From contig NC_066317.1 of NCBI RefSeq assembly GCF_022539315.1, positions 53,424,435 to 53,488,434 on the forward strand: a DNA stretch of 64,000 bases, read 5' to 3'. The notes beneath the pieces are model-generated. The model worked only from the letters and a program-made list of their open reading frames with translations, was not told the origin of the DNA and searched no databases. A program made the translations under genes and the position numbers. Each line of letters opens with the position of its first letter. The first letter of the stretch is position 1. This DNA comes from Serinus canaria. Taxonomy: Eukaryota > Chordata > Aves > Passeriformes > Fringillidae. Below, in pieces: positions 53,286-64,000 of this stretch.

Positions 53286-56200
53286 TAAATTATAAAAATT
53301 ACTGTCAAAAATTAAACCAAAAAACTTGTTTAATTTCTGTTCCTCTTGTTGCAAGTAAGTGTCATATGAAATGGAAATCTGTTCATTAGAGCATCCTGAA
53401 GCAAGGATGTTGTCCCTGTGCACATCCTGGGGCTGCACGATGTGTGGAGCAATGACACCCCAAGTGTACAGAAGTGTCTCTAGGATTACCACTAAACCTT
53501 CATGTCTGAACATAACTCATAATGAATACACTCATTGAGCAGCATTCAACCTTCCTAAGACTATTGCAACTGTAAAATAGCAATGCAAGCAGGAAAAAAA
53601 AAAGATTGTTATGCATATATTTTGCTGCCTTTTTTTTTTTCCACGTGGGGAAAAAAAGAATATTTGGAAAGATCATGGAGAGACCATTATAAAACAATTC
53701 TACTTGTGGAGATCACAAACATATATGTCCATGAAACCACTGAGCTTCTCCCATGAGTAGATTGAACCATAGGGCTTACTTGGTGCTTTGGATGTAATCC
53801 CTCTTAGAGACCCCCAGTGAAAGACTTTGCATGTTTGGAAGAGTATGTTGCCTATCAGGATTTGCAGAGGATGAGGAGATGATGTACTTCTAGTGGTTTT
53901 AGGTGTTTTCTGGAAGGGACATGGCCCATTCCTTGTTCAGAATGAGCATCTGTTGGATTCGTAGTTGCCCAGGATTATGAAAGGATGTGGCAGTGCTACC
54001 TGCAGTCCCGGTTTCTGAGGCCTGACATGTAAGATTCCTATTTTTGGATATAGTTTTGCCATATGTTAACTGTATGAACTGGGTTTTGCCACAGTTGTAT
54101 GTCTCAAGCAAGGGTAATTAGTTGGTTTTGTGTCTTTGTGATGGGTTCTTTTTTAATGCAGAAATGAAGAAATGTGATTTTACTCTCTTCAGAAATGTTA
54201 CTAGATTTAAAAAAATGCAGAATTTCATACTGCAATATATAATTAAATCTTGTTACTAGGAAAGGCAGTATGAAGTATGAAACTTCTTTTTTAAATAGAT
54301 TTGTTATTTTTATTTTTTCTTAGTGGGGATTATTAAGTATAAGACAAAAAGCAAACAAGAGAATAAAAGGAATGGCATATTGAGAATATTTTATAAAATA
54401 TTAATTCTTTTGTAGTTTAGAAGATGTGAAGCAAAGTGGCAGCAAAAGTCAGAGCTGTATTTGATTAGAAATCAAAAGGTTATTAACAGTGCTGATTACT
54501 TCAGCTTAGTTATATCTGCTCTAGTATTACTCCTATTTGTTTGCAACACTAATCAACCTCACTGTAAGCCCTTATCTTTGACCAGCCAGAAGAAATCATA
54601 AAAGGAAATAATTGTTTAGCGAGAAAGACTTTGATAACAGCATGACTCTTGTGTGGGAGACAAGGAGATAACACTGTCTGAGTGAAATGATATAACCAAG
54701 GTAGCTAAGGTGATAAATTCTTTAGCTGTCTTGTCCTCAGCAGTAAAATATACAGCAAATTAAAGATGTCTTTTTAAGAATTGTTTTAAGAACTGATCAT
54801 GTTTGTAATTTGCATGTTTCGCATTTGCACTTGTAGAGGAAATGGAGCAGATTTGGTTTTGAGAATAATACAATTTCATAAAGCCACAGATTTAGCCAGA
54901 GTTTGACCAGGTGATTCAGTCACAACTTACTATTCAGGTATCTCTCTGTTGAATTGAAAATTGTGCTTAGTGTTGGAATTTAATTTGACCAAAATATTTT
55001 ACAAAGTACAAGTATTTATCTGAAGGAAGGCACATGGAGCATCCAGTAAAGCTTTTGCTACGTACTGTATTGGTTAATCATTCTCATTGTTTGCTGTCTT
55101 TAGCAGGTCTTGGTTTTCATTAGAGTTGCTCAGAATTAATTTTCTAGGCAAAGGTTCTCTTTATGACTTGATCTGGTAGGTTGGGAAGCCTTTCAGTATG
55201 TTTTTGTTTCTACCTACAAAAAGTAATTTTACTCAAGACACCAGTGTGTAATTTTTTTTTAAGCTAATCAAAGTGACCTCTTTAAGACTCTTACCAGAGG
55301 ACATTTTCTGTAGACTTCAAGCACATTTGCATAACTTCTCTGTTTTCCTTCCAATTTTTTGATTTCCCTTCAGGAAAATCAGATGCCAGAAGCACAAGAT
55401 GGTACTTCAGTATTGGTCTCTACAATGCTGTCAGTGCTACAGAGAAAAATTAATTTACCTGCTTCTCTTTGTTATGTTCAAGGTTCAAATTCATGTTTTG
55501 CTGCAGTGTCACTATGAGAGCTCACATTGAGTAATTTGTATTTGACAATACTTGCTGAGTTAACTGAGTTGTGACTATCCAGGATACACCTACCACCCTG
55601 TACATGTGTTACATTTTCTGTGAATTGATCTGCAACTTAGTACTTTATTTTATCCAAACAAGCTCAAGAGCAAGCAAGCAAGGAAGAGTCAAATCCATGT
55701 ATTTTAGCATCAGTGATTGCCTGCAGTGGTTTCAGCATGGTGTAATCTGCAGTCAGGTGTGCTAAGGAAGTTACCATGCCAGTTGTTCACCTTTGCTGAC
55801 CCATTGTGTTAGTGTGGCTTTGGGGCAGAAGGCTCTCCATACAAATTGTCAAGCTTCTCACTCATTTTCTCTCTAACCTGGTTCTTTCAAAATGACCCAA
55901 ACTAATAGAACATTGAAAAATTCTACTGTTATGAATCTTTACAACATCAAGCAAACCTGCACTTATTTTGAAAGAGCTTGGGTAGAGTGGTGATGTGCTG
56001 TCATGCTGGGTGACCATCAAGAAGTGATGATGAGCAGCCAGAGGTCTGTAGGGGTGGTAGCCTGGGTCAGCTGCAGCCTTGAGAAACTCACTGAATTCAG
56101 CCTGTTTGCTGCAAAAGCACTAAACTGGGAGAGGTAATGTGTAAATAACAATGAAGAGCTTTTTCTGGGAAAGACTTGAGATGAAAACATTGGGAGCTTC

Positions 56201-57194
56201 TCTTTTTCAGTAGGTGTGGATTTTTCCTCACTGGAGAGATATAGATAGTGAATCAATTTTTTGTAGCTGTGCTTTGAGGTTGTGATTTTTATTTTTTCCC
56301 CTTCCCATTTGCAAAGAAGTAATGATTTTGAGTGATCATGTTTTTGAAGCTCAGCTTTAGACATCTTAAATAGGGCTGACTTTCAACAGCTAAATGTTTA
56401 GTTTTTACTGAAATTTTGAGCTTTTTGAGCAACCAAATCTTAAACAAGAAGAATCTATGTCTCTTGACATGTGTGCCTTTGATATTTAATATGTGAAGAC
56501 AGCTTGCAACCACATTTCAGGGAAAGTTGTATGGGACTCTTGCTAGGCTGGATTATGCAGAGAATTGCCAGTAGTCACAGAAATTGATTGTAACTGGTGT
56601 GTCTTTTTAATAATGTGTGCTTATGATGTTTATAAGTCACAGGCAGGACTTTGAAAACTTACACAGACTGTATAAGTTTTTGGAAACAGACCTGGCATGC
56701 TCAGTTCCTTATGTAGTTCCACAGTGCAGGGCTCTGTTTCCCAATCTGATTTGATGACATATATTTTGCTTGCAGATTTTTGTAAACTGAAATTAAACAC
56801 CGGAACAGGCCTGTCCTGATGTCTGTGTGAAACTTACATGAGATAAAACAGCCTGAAATAATTCCCTGTAAGCTGTCAGTGACCACAAAGAGTTTTGATT
56901 TGGCAGTGATGACTGTATTTAGAGCTGAGCCCAGGGGATTTAGAGTAACATTTGTCAAAGGCTTGTTTTCTGAAGGTGCATGGATGTGAGAAGTAAGGTG
57001 CCTTTCAGACTTTAATAAAGTTCTTCTAAAATATATAGTGCGGTGTAGGAACATTTGAGATGTTATTTGAGCTCAAATAACAAAGGCAACAGAGATAGGG
57101 AGCACTTCAGTCTTGTAGTGGATTAGTGACTACAGGTTGGCAAGTGTGTCAGATACCTTCATCCTGTCTGCTGTCCAGATCCCAGGAGCACAGC

Positions 57195-57766
57195 CTCATT
57201 GGGTTGGAATGGACCTCTTGAGATCATCCCGTCCAACCTCCCTGCCAAGGCAGAGTCACCTAGGACAGGTGACATAGGAGCTCATCCAATGGGTTTGAAT
57301 GTCTCCAGAGAGGGAGACTCTGTGGCTTCTCTGGGCAGCCTTTTCCAGTGCTCTGCTGCCTTCAATGTAATGTTCCTCCTCATGCTGAGGTGGAACTTGT
57401 GGTTTAGTTTATGGCCACTGCTGCTGGGAACCACAGAAAAGAGTCTGGCACCATCCTCTGGGCACCCACCTTGGAGATACTTGTATGTATTGGTGGGATC
57501 CCCTCTCAGTCTTCTCCAGACAGAACAGGCCCAGCTCCTGCGGTCTCTTCTCAGAAGAGAGATGCTCCAGACCCCTCATCATCTTTGTGCCCTCCACTGG
57601 ATCCTCTCCAGTAGCTCCTTGTCTTTCTTGTATGGAGAAGCCCAGAACTGGGGGCAGCACTCCAGGTGTGGCCTCGGTAGAGCCAAGTGGAGGGGCAGGA
57701 TCACCTTCCTTGAACTGGTGGCCACATTCTTCCCCATGCACCCCTGGATCCCACTGGCCCTCCTGG
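57195..57766 (-). mobile_element. CR1 LINE fragment, antisense, about 570 bp
   Basis: On the + strand it runs from cattgggttggaatggacct and gtccaacctccctgccaagg, through tccagtgctctgctgcc, gttcctcctcatgctgag, cagacagaacaggcccagct and gcccagaactgggggcagca, to cactggccctcctgg. The right edge (the CR1 5' truncation) adjoins a fold-back duplication. The 197-codon open frame seen here is an antisense shadow of the element. Confidence 0.9.
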
Positions 57767-57826
57767 ACTTACATTACCTGAAGGTAATGTAAGTCCACTG
57801 GCTAATGGACTTACATTACCTGAAGG
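57751..57826. repeat. Duplicated fold-back at the CR1 edge
   Basis: A perfect 16-bp inverted repeat (TGGACTTACATTACCT at 57764-57779, its reverse complement at 57782-57797, 2-nt spacer) is followed by another direct copy at 57806-57826. The preceding CCACTGGC is also repeated (57751 and 57795), so the whole is a roughly 43-bp direct duplication that contains a hairpin. Confidence 0.9.
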
Positions 57827-57909
57827 AAAAAGGGTTGTTGACAGGTCTAGGGTTTCAAAATGTTTAAAAATTATTAATCTAGCTTAAAGCCAAAACAAAT
57901 GTAGACATT

Positions 57910-58017
<108 letters not shown>

Positions 58018-58361
58018 AATGTAGCCTAATTTATGTTAATTGAGAAGTATTTATCTGCGTAGTAACCCTAAATGCTCTACTGTGAAGCATTAGAAATTGC
58101 ATCTATAACATTTTCTACAATAACTTTCATATGGGTGCCTTAGTGAAGTTCTTAATGTAAGAGAGATGACTACTTTTGTATTGTGAAGCACACAGGTTTC
58201 AAATGAGCAAAAATTACATAATTCTCTGAAACAGAAGAGATTTACATAATAAAAGTAACTAACTCAGAGTTAAAGAGTGGCAAAAACATGTTTAAAAGAG
58301 TCATGTATAGTCAGTGCTCTGGTAGTGCAGAAATTTCTGTTTTTATAAATTAAACTGAAAT

Positions 58362-58553
58362 GGTAGGGGTATTAACCATTGGAACAGGCTTCCAGGGGAA
58401 GTGCTTGAGTAACTATCCCTAGAAATATTTAAAAGATCTGTAGATATGGTGCTTAGGGATGTGATCTATTGGTGGACTTAGCAGTCAGTGCTAGATTAGT
58501 AGTTAGACTTGATGATCTTCTTAGTCTTTCCCAGCCTAAATGATTCTATGAGA
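58362..58553 (+). mobile_element. CR1 LINE 3' fragment, sense
   Basis: The sequence 'taaccattggaacaggcttc' through 'tagacttgatgatcttctta' to 'cccagcctaaatgattctat' is the CR1 3' end with its terminal ATTCTATGA motif. Diverged and noncoding. Confidence 0.8.
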
Positions 58554-59766
58554 GTTTTAAGCATTGTCTTGCTGTTTCTGTATTTCTTGTTCTCCCCAAC
58601 AACTTCAGGAATAGCACAATATGTGGCATTTTAGTATGTGTTTAATCTTTCTTTTGTTTTTAAACAGGTCTTCTTCAACTGGTAGCAGCTCTAAGAATTA
58701 TGTGAGGAGAATTCTAGAAATAAAAACAAATCAGAGAAGACAATGTAATGATGCTTTATACTTATAAGTTTTCTGTCATTTGGAAACTCAAGGGCTCTTG
58801 CTTTTGGTTGCCAAATGTTAGGCTGATTGCTTTCAAGGTGAAGCTGTACTATGCTGCTTTGAACTGATACTGCATGATTAGGGTAATAAGTAAGTGCCAC
58901 TTAATTGGAACAGGCCTGATCAGAAGACATTCCAGGTAACTGATTTAAGCCAAACAATACTTAATTGCAGTGAATGTTGCTTAATGGGTATGATAATTAT
59001 GTGCATTGGGGATACCTTCAAATGATTCATTGGTGGTTGGGTCTTTTGTGTCTGCCTCACTGTTGGCTCTTTTTCCTGTTGCTCAGAAGAGCTTTCAGTG
59101 TCTTCATAAATAGCCATGATTCATTCACAAAGCAGATAAAACCATGGCTCGCTTTTAATCAATCAGCAGTCTAAAATCAGCTTGTTTAAAATCATGATGT
59201 CTCTAATGATTTTTGAGGACTTTTTAATATTGTTTTCAGGATTTTGAACTGCTGGGTTTGCTTTTTCAATTTTCTATGTGATCAGGAATGTTAGAAATTG
59301 AAATAAGAAAAGACAAGTCACATAATTTCTTGGCTTCTGGATCAAGGCAGGCTCTAACATAATGAGACTTACTAAATCATAGAAGTTGATATGTTCTCTG
59401 CCCTTGGCAAATAATTAACTTGCTTTAGTTCTGTCATATTTTCTTACAAGGATTGCTTGTTTCTTCTGCATGAACCTACCTGATATGTTGCAAAATACAC
59501 TTTACAACTGGGGAACCCTCCCCCTCTGTAGTTGGACAAAGACAAAACCTGGTCCTTTTCCCACTCATTCTCAAACCTTGGCTTGCAAATGCATATTCAT
59601 ATATTTCACCTTCATAATTGAGCCTTGCTCTGTCTATCTTCTCTGCTGGTTTATTATATCATCAGTATGGGATGCTGATGTTTTCAGCTTCAGCTGCTTT
59701 ATGTCTGTCCACTTTTTCCATACACATTTTTGTACTTCTACACTTTTTTTTTTCGGGCAGACCTGG

Positions 59767-59784
59767 GTATATATATATATATAT
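59767..59784. repeat. (TA)n dinucleotide run
   Basis: About nine TA units (gtatatatatatatatattg). A simple sequence repeat. Confidence 0.9.
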
Positions 59785-60228
59785 TGAATATTGTGGAGAT
59801 ATGTGTTTTCTGATTTAATTTGGCAGACAGGAGTTTGCTTCTGATGCTAACATTAAAATTCATTTTTAATTCCAAAAATCTCATGCATCCATATTTTTCA
59901 GTGTTCTGTCTTTTTTGTTAAATGAACATGTTGGATTAACAGAAGTAGAAGTGTTTCAGTTTAAAAGACTTAAAACATATCCATTTATTCTTTTTAGGTT
60001 AATGAGTGCATTTATGATCTTCCCCCTCCCATTCCCCTGCCTTACTACATCCAGTCTCCATGTGGGTAGATTTTGACAATGGCTCCCACAAGAAGTGATT
60101 TCCAGTGACAGGAACATGTTGAAGACATTTTCATTATTTAAAAAGCAGACATGTTTCTCTGTCAGCAAATTTGCTGCACATATGAAAGTGGGACAGTGTT
60201 TTTATTGTGAGCTTGGAGAACACTGTAT

Positions 60229-60362
60229 TATAGAAACACAGAACATTCTGAGTTGGAAGGAACCCACAGGCATCATCCAGTCCAGCTCTTCTGAGAATGG
60301 CCCACACAGGGATCAAAAGTGTGACCTTGGCATTATTAGCCAGATGCTCTCACCAAGCTAAT
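60229..60362 (-). mobile_element. CR1 LINE 3' fragment, antisense
   Basis: The sequence 'ttatagaaacacagaacatt' then 'gagttggaaggaacccacag' and 'catcatccagtccagctctt' is the reverse complement of a CR1 3' terminus. It is short, and the edges are approximate. Confidence 0.75.
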
Positions 60363-62093
60363 TCCAGAGTCTTAATAACCCCTTTATAAAACTAAAAGGA
60401 TCCTTCAGGTTTGCAGGATTACATTTCCTCCTCTCCTTTCATTTCTCACCATCTCTTCCCTTTTGGAATACTTGAGGAGGAAATTTAGGATGATGCATAG
60501 AAAAGGTGGCACAGGAAATTTTATTGGCAAAACCAGAACTACATGTCTCCAGAGAAGCAAAGCTGTCTCTGTTGAGTTCAGCCACAAGCAGTCAACATGT
60601 TATGTTGTAGCTATTTATTTAAAGTGGTTGAGAATATTTAATTTCATTTACTGTGTATGAAAAAAATATTAGAAATATGAAACATTAGGGTTGTTGAGAA
60701 GCTCTCAGGTATTGTCTAAACTACCTTCTTTGGAGTGTCTAAAGGTTGGTACCATTTACCTGTAGAAATCAGAAATTAAACCAAAATTACTTACAGCACA
60801 CTTAGCATGATCACTTAGCTCAGGGAATTTGATGTCTTTAAAGCATATTAGTGAAGTCTAGACCCTTGTTTTGCTAGGCATTGTACTTACTAATATAATC
60901 TATTTTAAGTCAAGGACTCATGTTTAAAAACCCAAACAAGTAAATTAAAAAATAAGAAAATCATAAATGTAATTTAAATAATGAATCAAATATTGCCCAT
61001 ATAATAGCCTATTATTCTAGTTCTCTGATGTATAAAGAAACACACATTTTTATCACAGCATGACTTTCACCTGAGTGCAACATAAATGCAATTCTTTCAT
61101 CAGTAATTTCCATATATATGTACACAAATCTTGAAGTAAAAGCAGTCATAAAACACACATGAATTAAATCTCTTGTGCAGTCTAGAGAATATATATACTT
61201 CTTTTTCTGAGTAACTGGTTTTATATTTTTTCCCTTTTGCCGTACTAAATATGATTAAGGATGGCAGTAATTTTAAATATTTTGAGTAAGATTAGGAATA
61301 GTTACCAATGTTTCTCATTCAGTAACAGATTTTAAAATAAAGGTTGCCATTTTTAGAGAGTTAAAAACAAAATAGTTTGTTTCAAGCTGGCAGAATTATA
61401 AAATGGTTGTAATGAGTTTAAAATCTGGTGAACAGGCCAGAGTACAGCTGATGTAGGTGGAGTTGGCTGACTTCTGCTGAAGACCTTCCCCTCTGTCTGT
61501 ATGAAAATTAGACTTCCTTCACTTGTCAGTGTGTAGTGGAGCTATTTCAATGAAATGCTGCAATTTTTAAAAATGTTTTCAGACTCCATATAGAAGTTTG
61601 TCCCTTATTGGTTAGAATATCTGTTGAGACTGGAGGTTACCTGGCTCATCTGGTGGCTGTGTTTCCTTGTGTGAGGACACAAGAGAGAACTGATGTAAGG
61701 GTGCTTGAGGTTGCGCCAAATTCTATTACAAGATGTGGTCAAATAGCAAATGCTTTTATTTGCCTGGCTGTCACTGTTTTTAAAGGGTGCTTTAAGACCT
61801 CTCACCCAAAAGGGGGGTGCTTCCACCTTCTTATCTTCATCCTACAGCTGGCTACTTGATTGCTGAGGTGTTGCTGCGAGGGGATGCCAGCAGCTGTGCC
61901 TGCAGGTCACTGAGGCTGGAGCAGAGCGTGCTGTCTCCATCACCGTGCTCCGTCTCCTGTCTTACCAAGCAGACAGAGCGCAGTGTTCCTCACTTGTGCC
62001 GTTGCTGACATGGTTGTTCTGAGAGCTGAAGGCTTTCATTTTTTTACATCCTTCATAATGTTTCTCTTTTTATCCTCCCTTGTGGTGTCACAG

Positions 62094-62240
62094 TCCAGGC
62101 AGGAAGAGCGGCTGTGCAGAGGACCCCGCGGTGGGGCAGGTACGCGCACGGTGTGTGCGGCAGGCGGCAGAGCCGCGCACTCCGAGGGCAGAGCGGGGGG
62201 TGCTCGGCTGGGACCCCCTGTTCAGAGCAGAGGTGACTGC
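62094..62240 (+). promoter_or_regulatory. Small CpG-rich patch with an exon-like segment
   Basis: About 150 bp of CpG-dense sequence isolated in AT-rich DNA. A pyrimidine tract and CACAG precede 62094, and CAG|GTACGC follows 62139, outlining a possible 46-nt exon. It might be an alternative promoter or exon, or merely a GC-rich remnant. There is no protein evidence. Confidence 0.3.
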
Positions 62241-64000
62241 CTGTCTTCATGGGGGTGGTGGGGGAAGAGCAGACAACAGGGCTTCTCTGTCGGTTTCAGC
62301 TTGTTTACTGTGGGAGTTGTAGCTGGATAGAGCCTTTTGAAAGCTGTGTTACGTGAGAGAAGGTAAGAGCTCTCATGAAACACTAATAAGGATGTAAGAA
62401 AAGACACGAGGGGCCGTGCAGAAAAAAATGGACAAATGGGCCATCTGTAATATTAGAGGCACTACTACTAGATTCTGGTAGTGTTCCTAAAGTCATAAAT
62501 TGATAATGCTGTTAGTGTTAGATTCCAGAACTGCTGCTGGTGTCCAACAGCAAGAGTGATTTTCCCACTGGGAGAGTGAGTTCTGCTGTCCCTGTGGAGA
62601 GAAGTGTAATAAAAATATGGAAACCAGTGAATTATGTTGTTGTTTGTAAAATACTGACATATATCTCACACAATGCCTGCACTGTTGCATTTCAAACACG
62701 TTCAGATATGTAACCTAGAGCAAATTAGGAGAGTGTATTGGACTGTTTTGTGTTAGGCACTAAGATGGTGTGTAGAAGGGCGTAAAAAGGAATGGAAGGG
62801 ACACAAACAAAGTGCTTGAGCTTTTGATAAATAAAGAATAAGTAAGAGTGATGTCATCACAGTAGGAGAATGCAAAAAGTGTCTTTTCTTTCATGGATGA
62901 ACACAGCTCTGCTTAATGGTGTTGTTTTCTTAAGTAGCAGACCCAGGCATATTTGGGCACCCTCTTAAAATGGAACGTGCACAAATGTCAAATGAGAGGT
63001 ACTAACCTGGTACTAACCTGCCTGCTAGAACTCAGCCTGCAAATGTCCCAGGAGATATGATGGGTGAGTGCAGGCAGGTAGGGAGATGCAAGGAGACATT
63101 GAAACAGTCATTTCTACTCTCTACTGTGTTGGTCCTGCTGTGAAAACAAGGCAGAGACCTGTGTTCCTGAGGACCTGGTGCTGCTTATAGCGGTTGTTTT
63201 CTCTCTGGCATAAGTGGAGTTGCTTGGGAATGTGTCAGAGCAGCTCAAGCCTCTTTTAGAAAGAGGTTTGACAGAGCCCTGAGATTAAGTCAGCACATAC
63301 TTGTACCAATGGTATGACTAAGACTTGTGTCAATATAATAAATGCCTCAGTAAGGCAAGCAAAGTTGGAGAGATGTCATGGGACAACAGGTGAAATAACA
63401 GCTCTCTATACTCTCAGAGAAGTATCAAATAATTGTGACTTATAATAATTTGTGGTTAAATAATTTGTTGCTCTATATATACTTTAGAGCAATGAATCAG
63501 AGCATTTCACAAACACTGTGTAGTGTAGTGTATTCCTTTGCAACTTGAACTTCGGTGTTGTTCTAAAGCAACGTGTCTAACTTTACAGAAGGTGTCTTAT
63601 GTATATCAACAGTTGTGTACTGAAGAAATGCTGTCTGGCTCCTGAGAAAGCAATCTCAATTAAATCAGACAGGAGAAAGTCACCTTGGGTCATAAACTAC
63701 ATGCAAATCCTAAAACAATCCAGACTTTTCCAAAAGTCTTTATACAAACAGGTAACAAGGTAAAGTAGTGAATCTATTTGGTTCCATTTCAGACTTTTGT
63801 AAATAAACAAAGTTCAACCCCAATCTGATAATGTGATAGTATACAAAAATCCAATCAGCATGTATACTCTTTTTCTTTTTTGCTCGATTAGGTAAAAAAA
63901 TCTCAACTTTGTTCATGTTTATAGCGGGTAAACTCTGCATTATGAACTTGACAATGTAGTGTTACACAAAGAACCAAGTTAATTTTGGAATATTCTCGTA

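Noticed and set aside
57199..57792. 197-codon open frame
   Set aside because: It is the reverse reading of an antisense CR1 LINE fragment and starts at no clear ATG. It is not a host gene.
61983..62330. 115-codon open frame over the small CpG patch
   Set aside because: It owes its length to local GC richness. Only the possible 46-nt exon in it was kept, as a tentative finding.

Overview
The window is vertebrate nuclear DNA, almost certainly from a bird. The evidence is GT-AG introns with short exons, AT-rich noncoding sequence, one strong CpG island, and repeats dominated by truncated CR1 LINE fragments of the avian type (several ending in the CR1 3' motif ATTCTRTG). Two relics look like avian endogenous-retrovirus LTRs. 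Their families seem to be ones I associate with Neoaves, but that is a weak placement. I saw no prokaryotic genes, CRISPR arrays, tRNAs or rRNAs.

Layout: (1) 1-28,170 holds the 3' half of DHX15 (the DEAH-box splicing helicase, orthologue of yeast Prp43) on the + strand. Nine coding exons encode 435 residues, matching human residues 361-795 and, by count, exons 6-14 of 14. They cover RecA2 with motifs V and VI, the winged helix, the ratchet and the OB-fold. All junctions are GT-AG and the reading frame is intact to the TGA at 27,717-27,719. The helicase N-terminus and RecA1 lie upstream of the window. (2) 28,170-40,790 is an intergenic stretch of about 12.6 kb with one CR1 fragment and one solo LTR. 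(3) 40,800-43,690 is a CpG island. It contains a first coding exon (ATG at 41,739, donor at 41,826) with a 29-residue N-terminus. (4) 41,826-64,000 is otherwise noncoding and reads as the start of a very long first intron.

The most interesting point is the CpG-island exon. In vertebrates PPARGC1A (PGC-1alpha) lies downstream of DHX15 in the same orientation, and mammals have a brain-specific PPARGC1A promoter far upstream of the usual one, near DHX15. The 29-residue peptide is unlike the canonical PGC-1alpha N-terminus as I remember it. It does resemble the first exon of the paralogue PPARGC1B: MAG start, CG, SSFF-x-NY core, and a terminal Gln at a phase-0 donor. I infer an upstream PPARGC1A promoter in birds whose first exon keeps an ancestral PGC-1beta-like N-terminus. 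The rest of PPARGC1A is not in the window.

Other observations are a perfect hairpin just upstream of the branch-point region of DHX15 exon 10, a fold-back duplication at a CR1 edge, an unexplained 168-codon antisense ORF in a DHX15 intron, and a small CpG-rich patch with exon-like splice signals near 62.1 kb.
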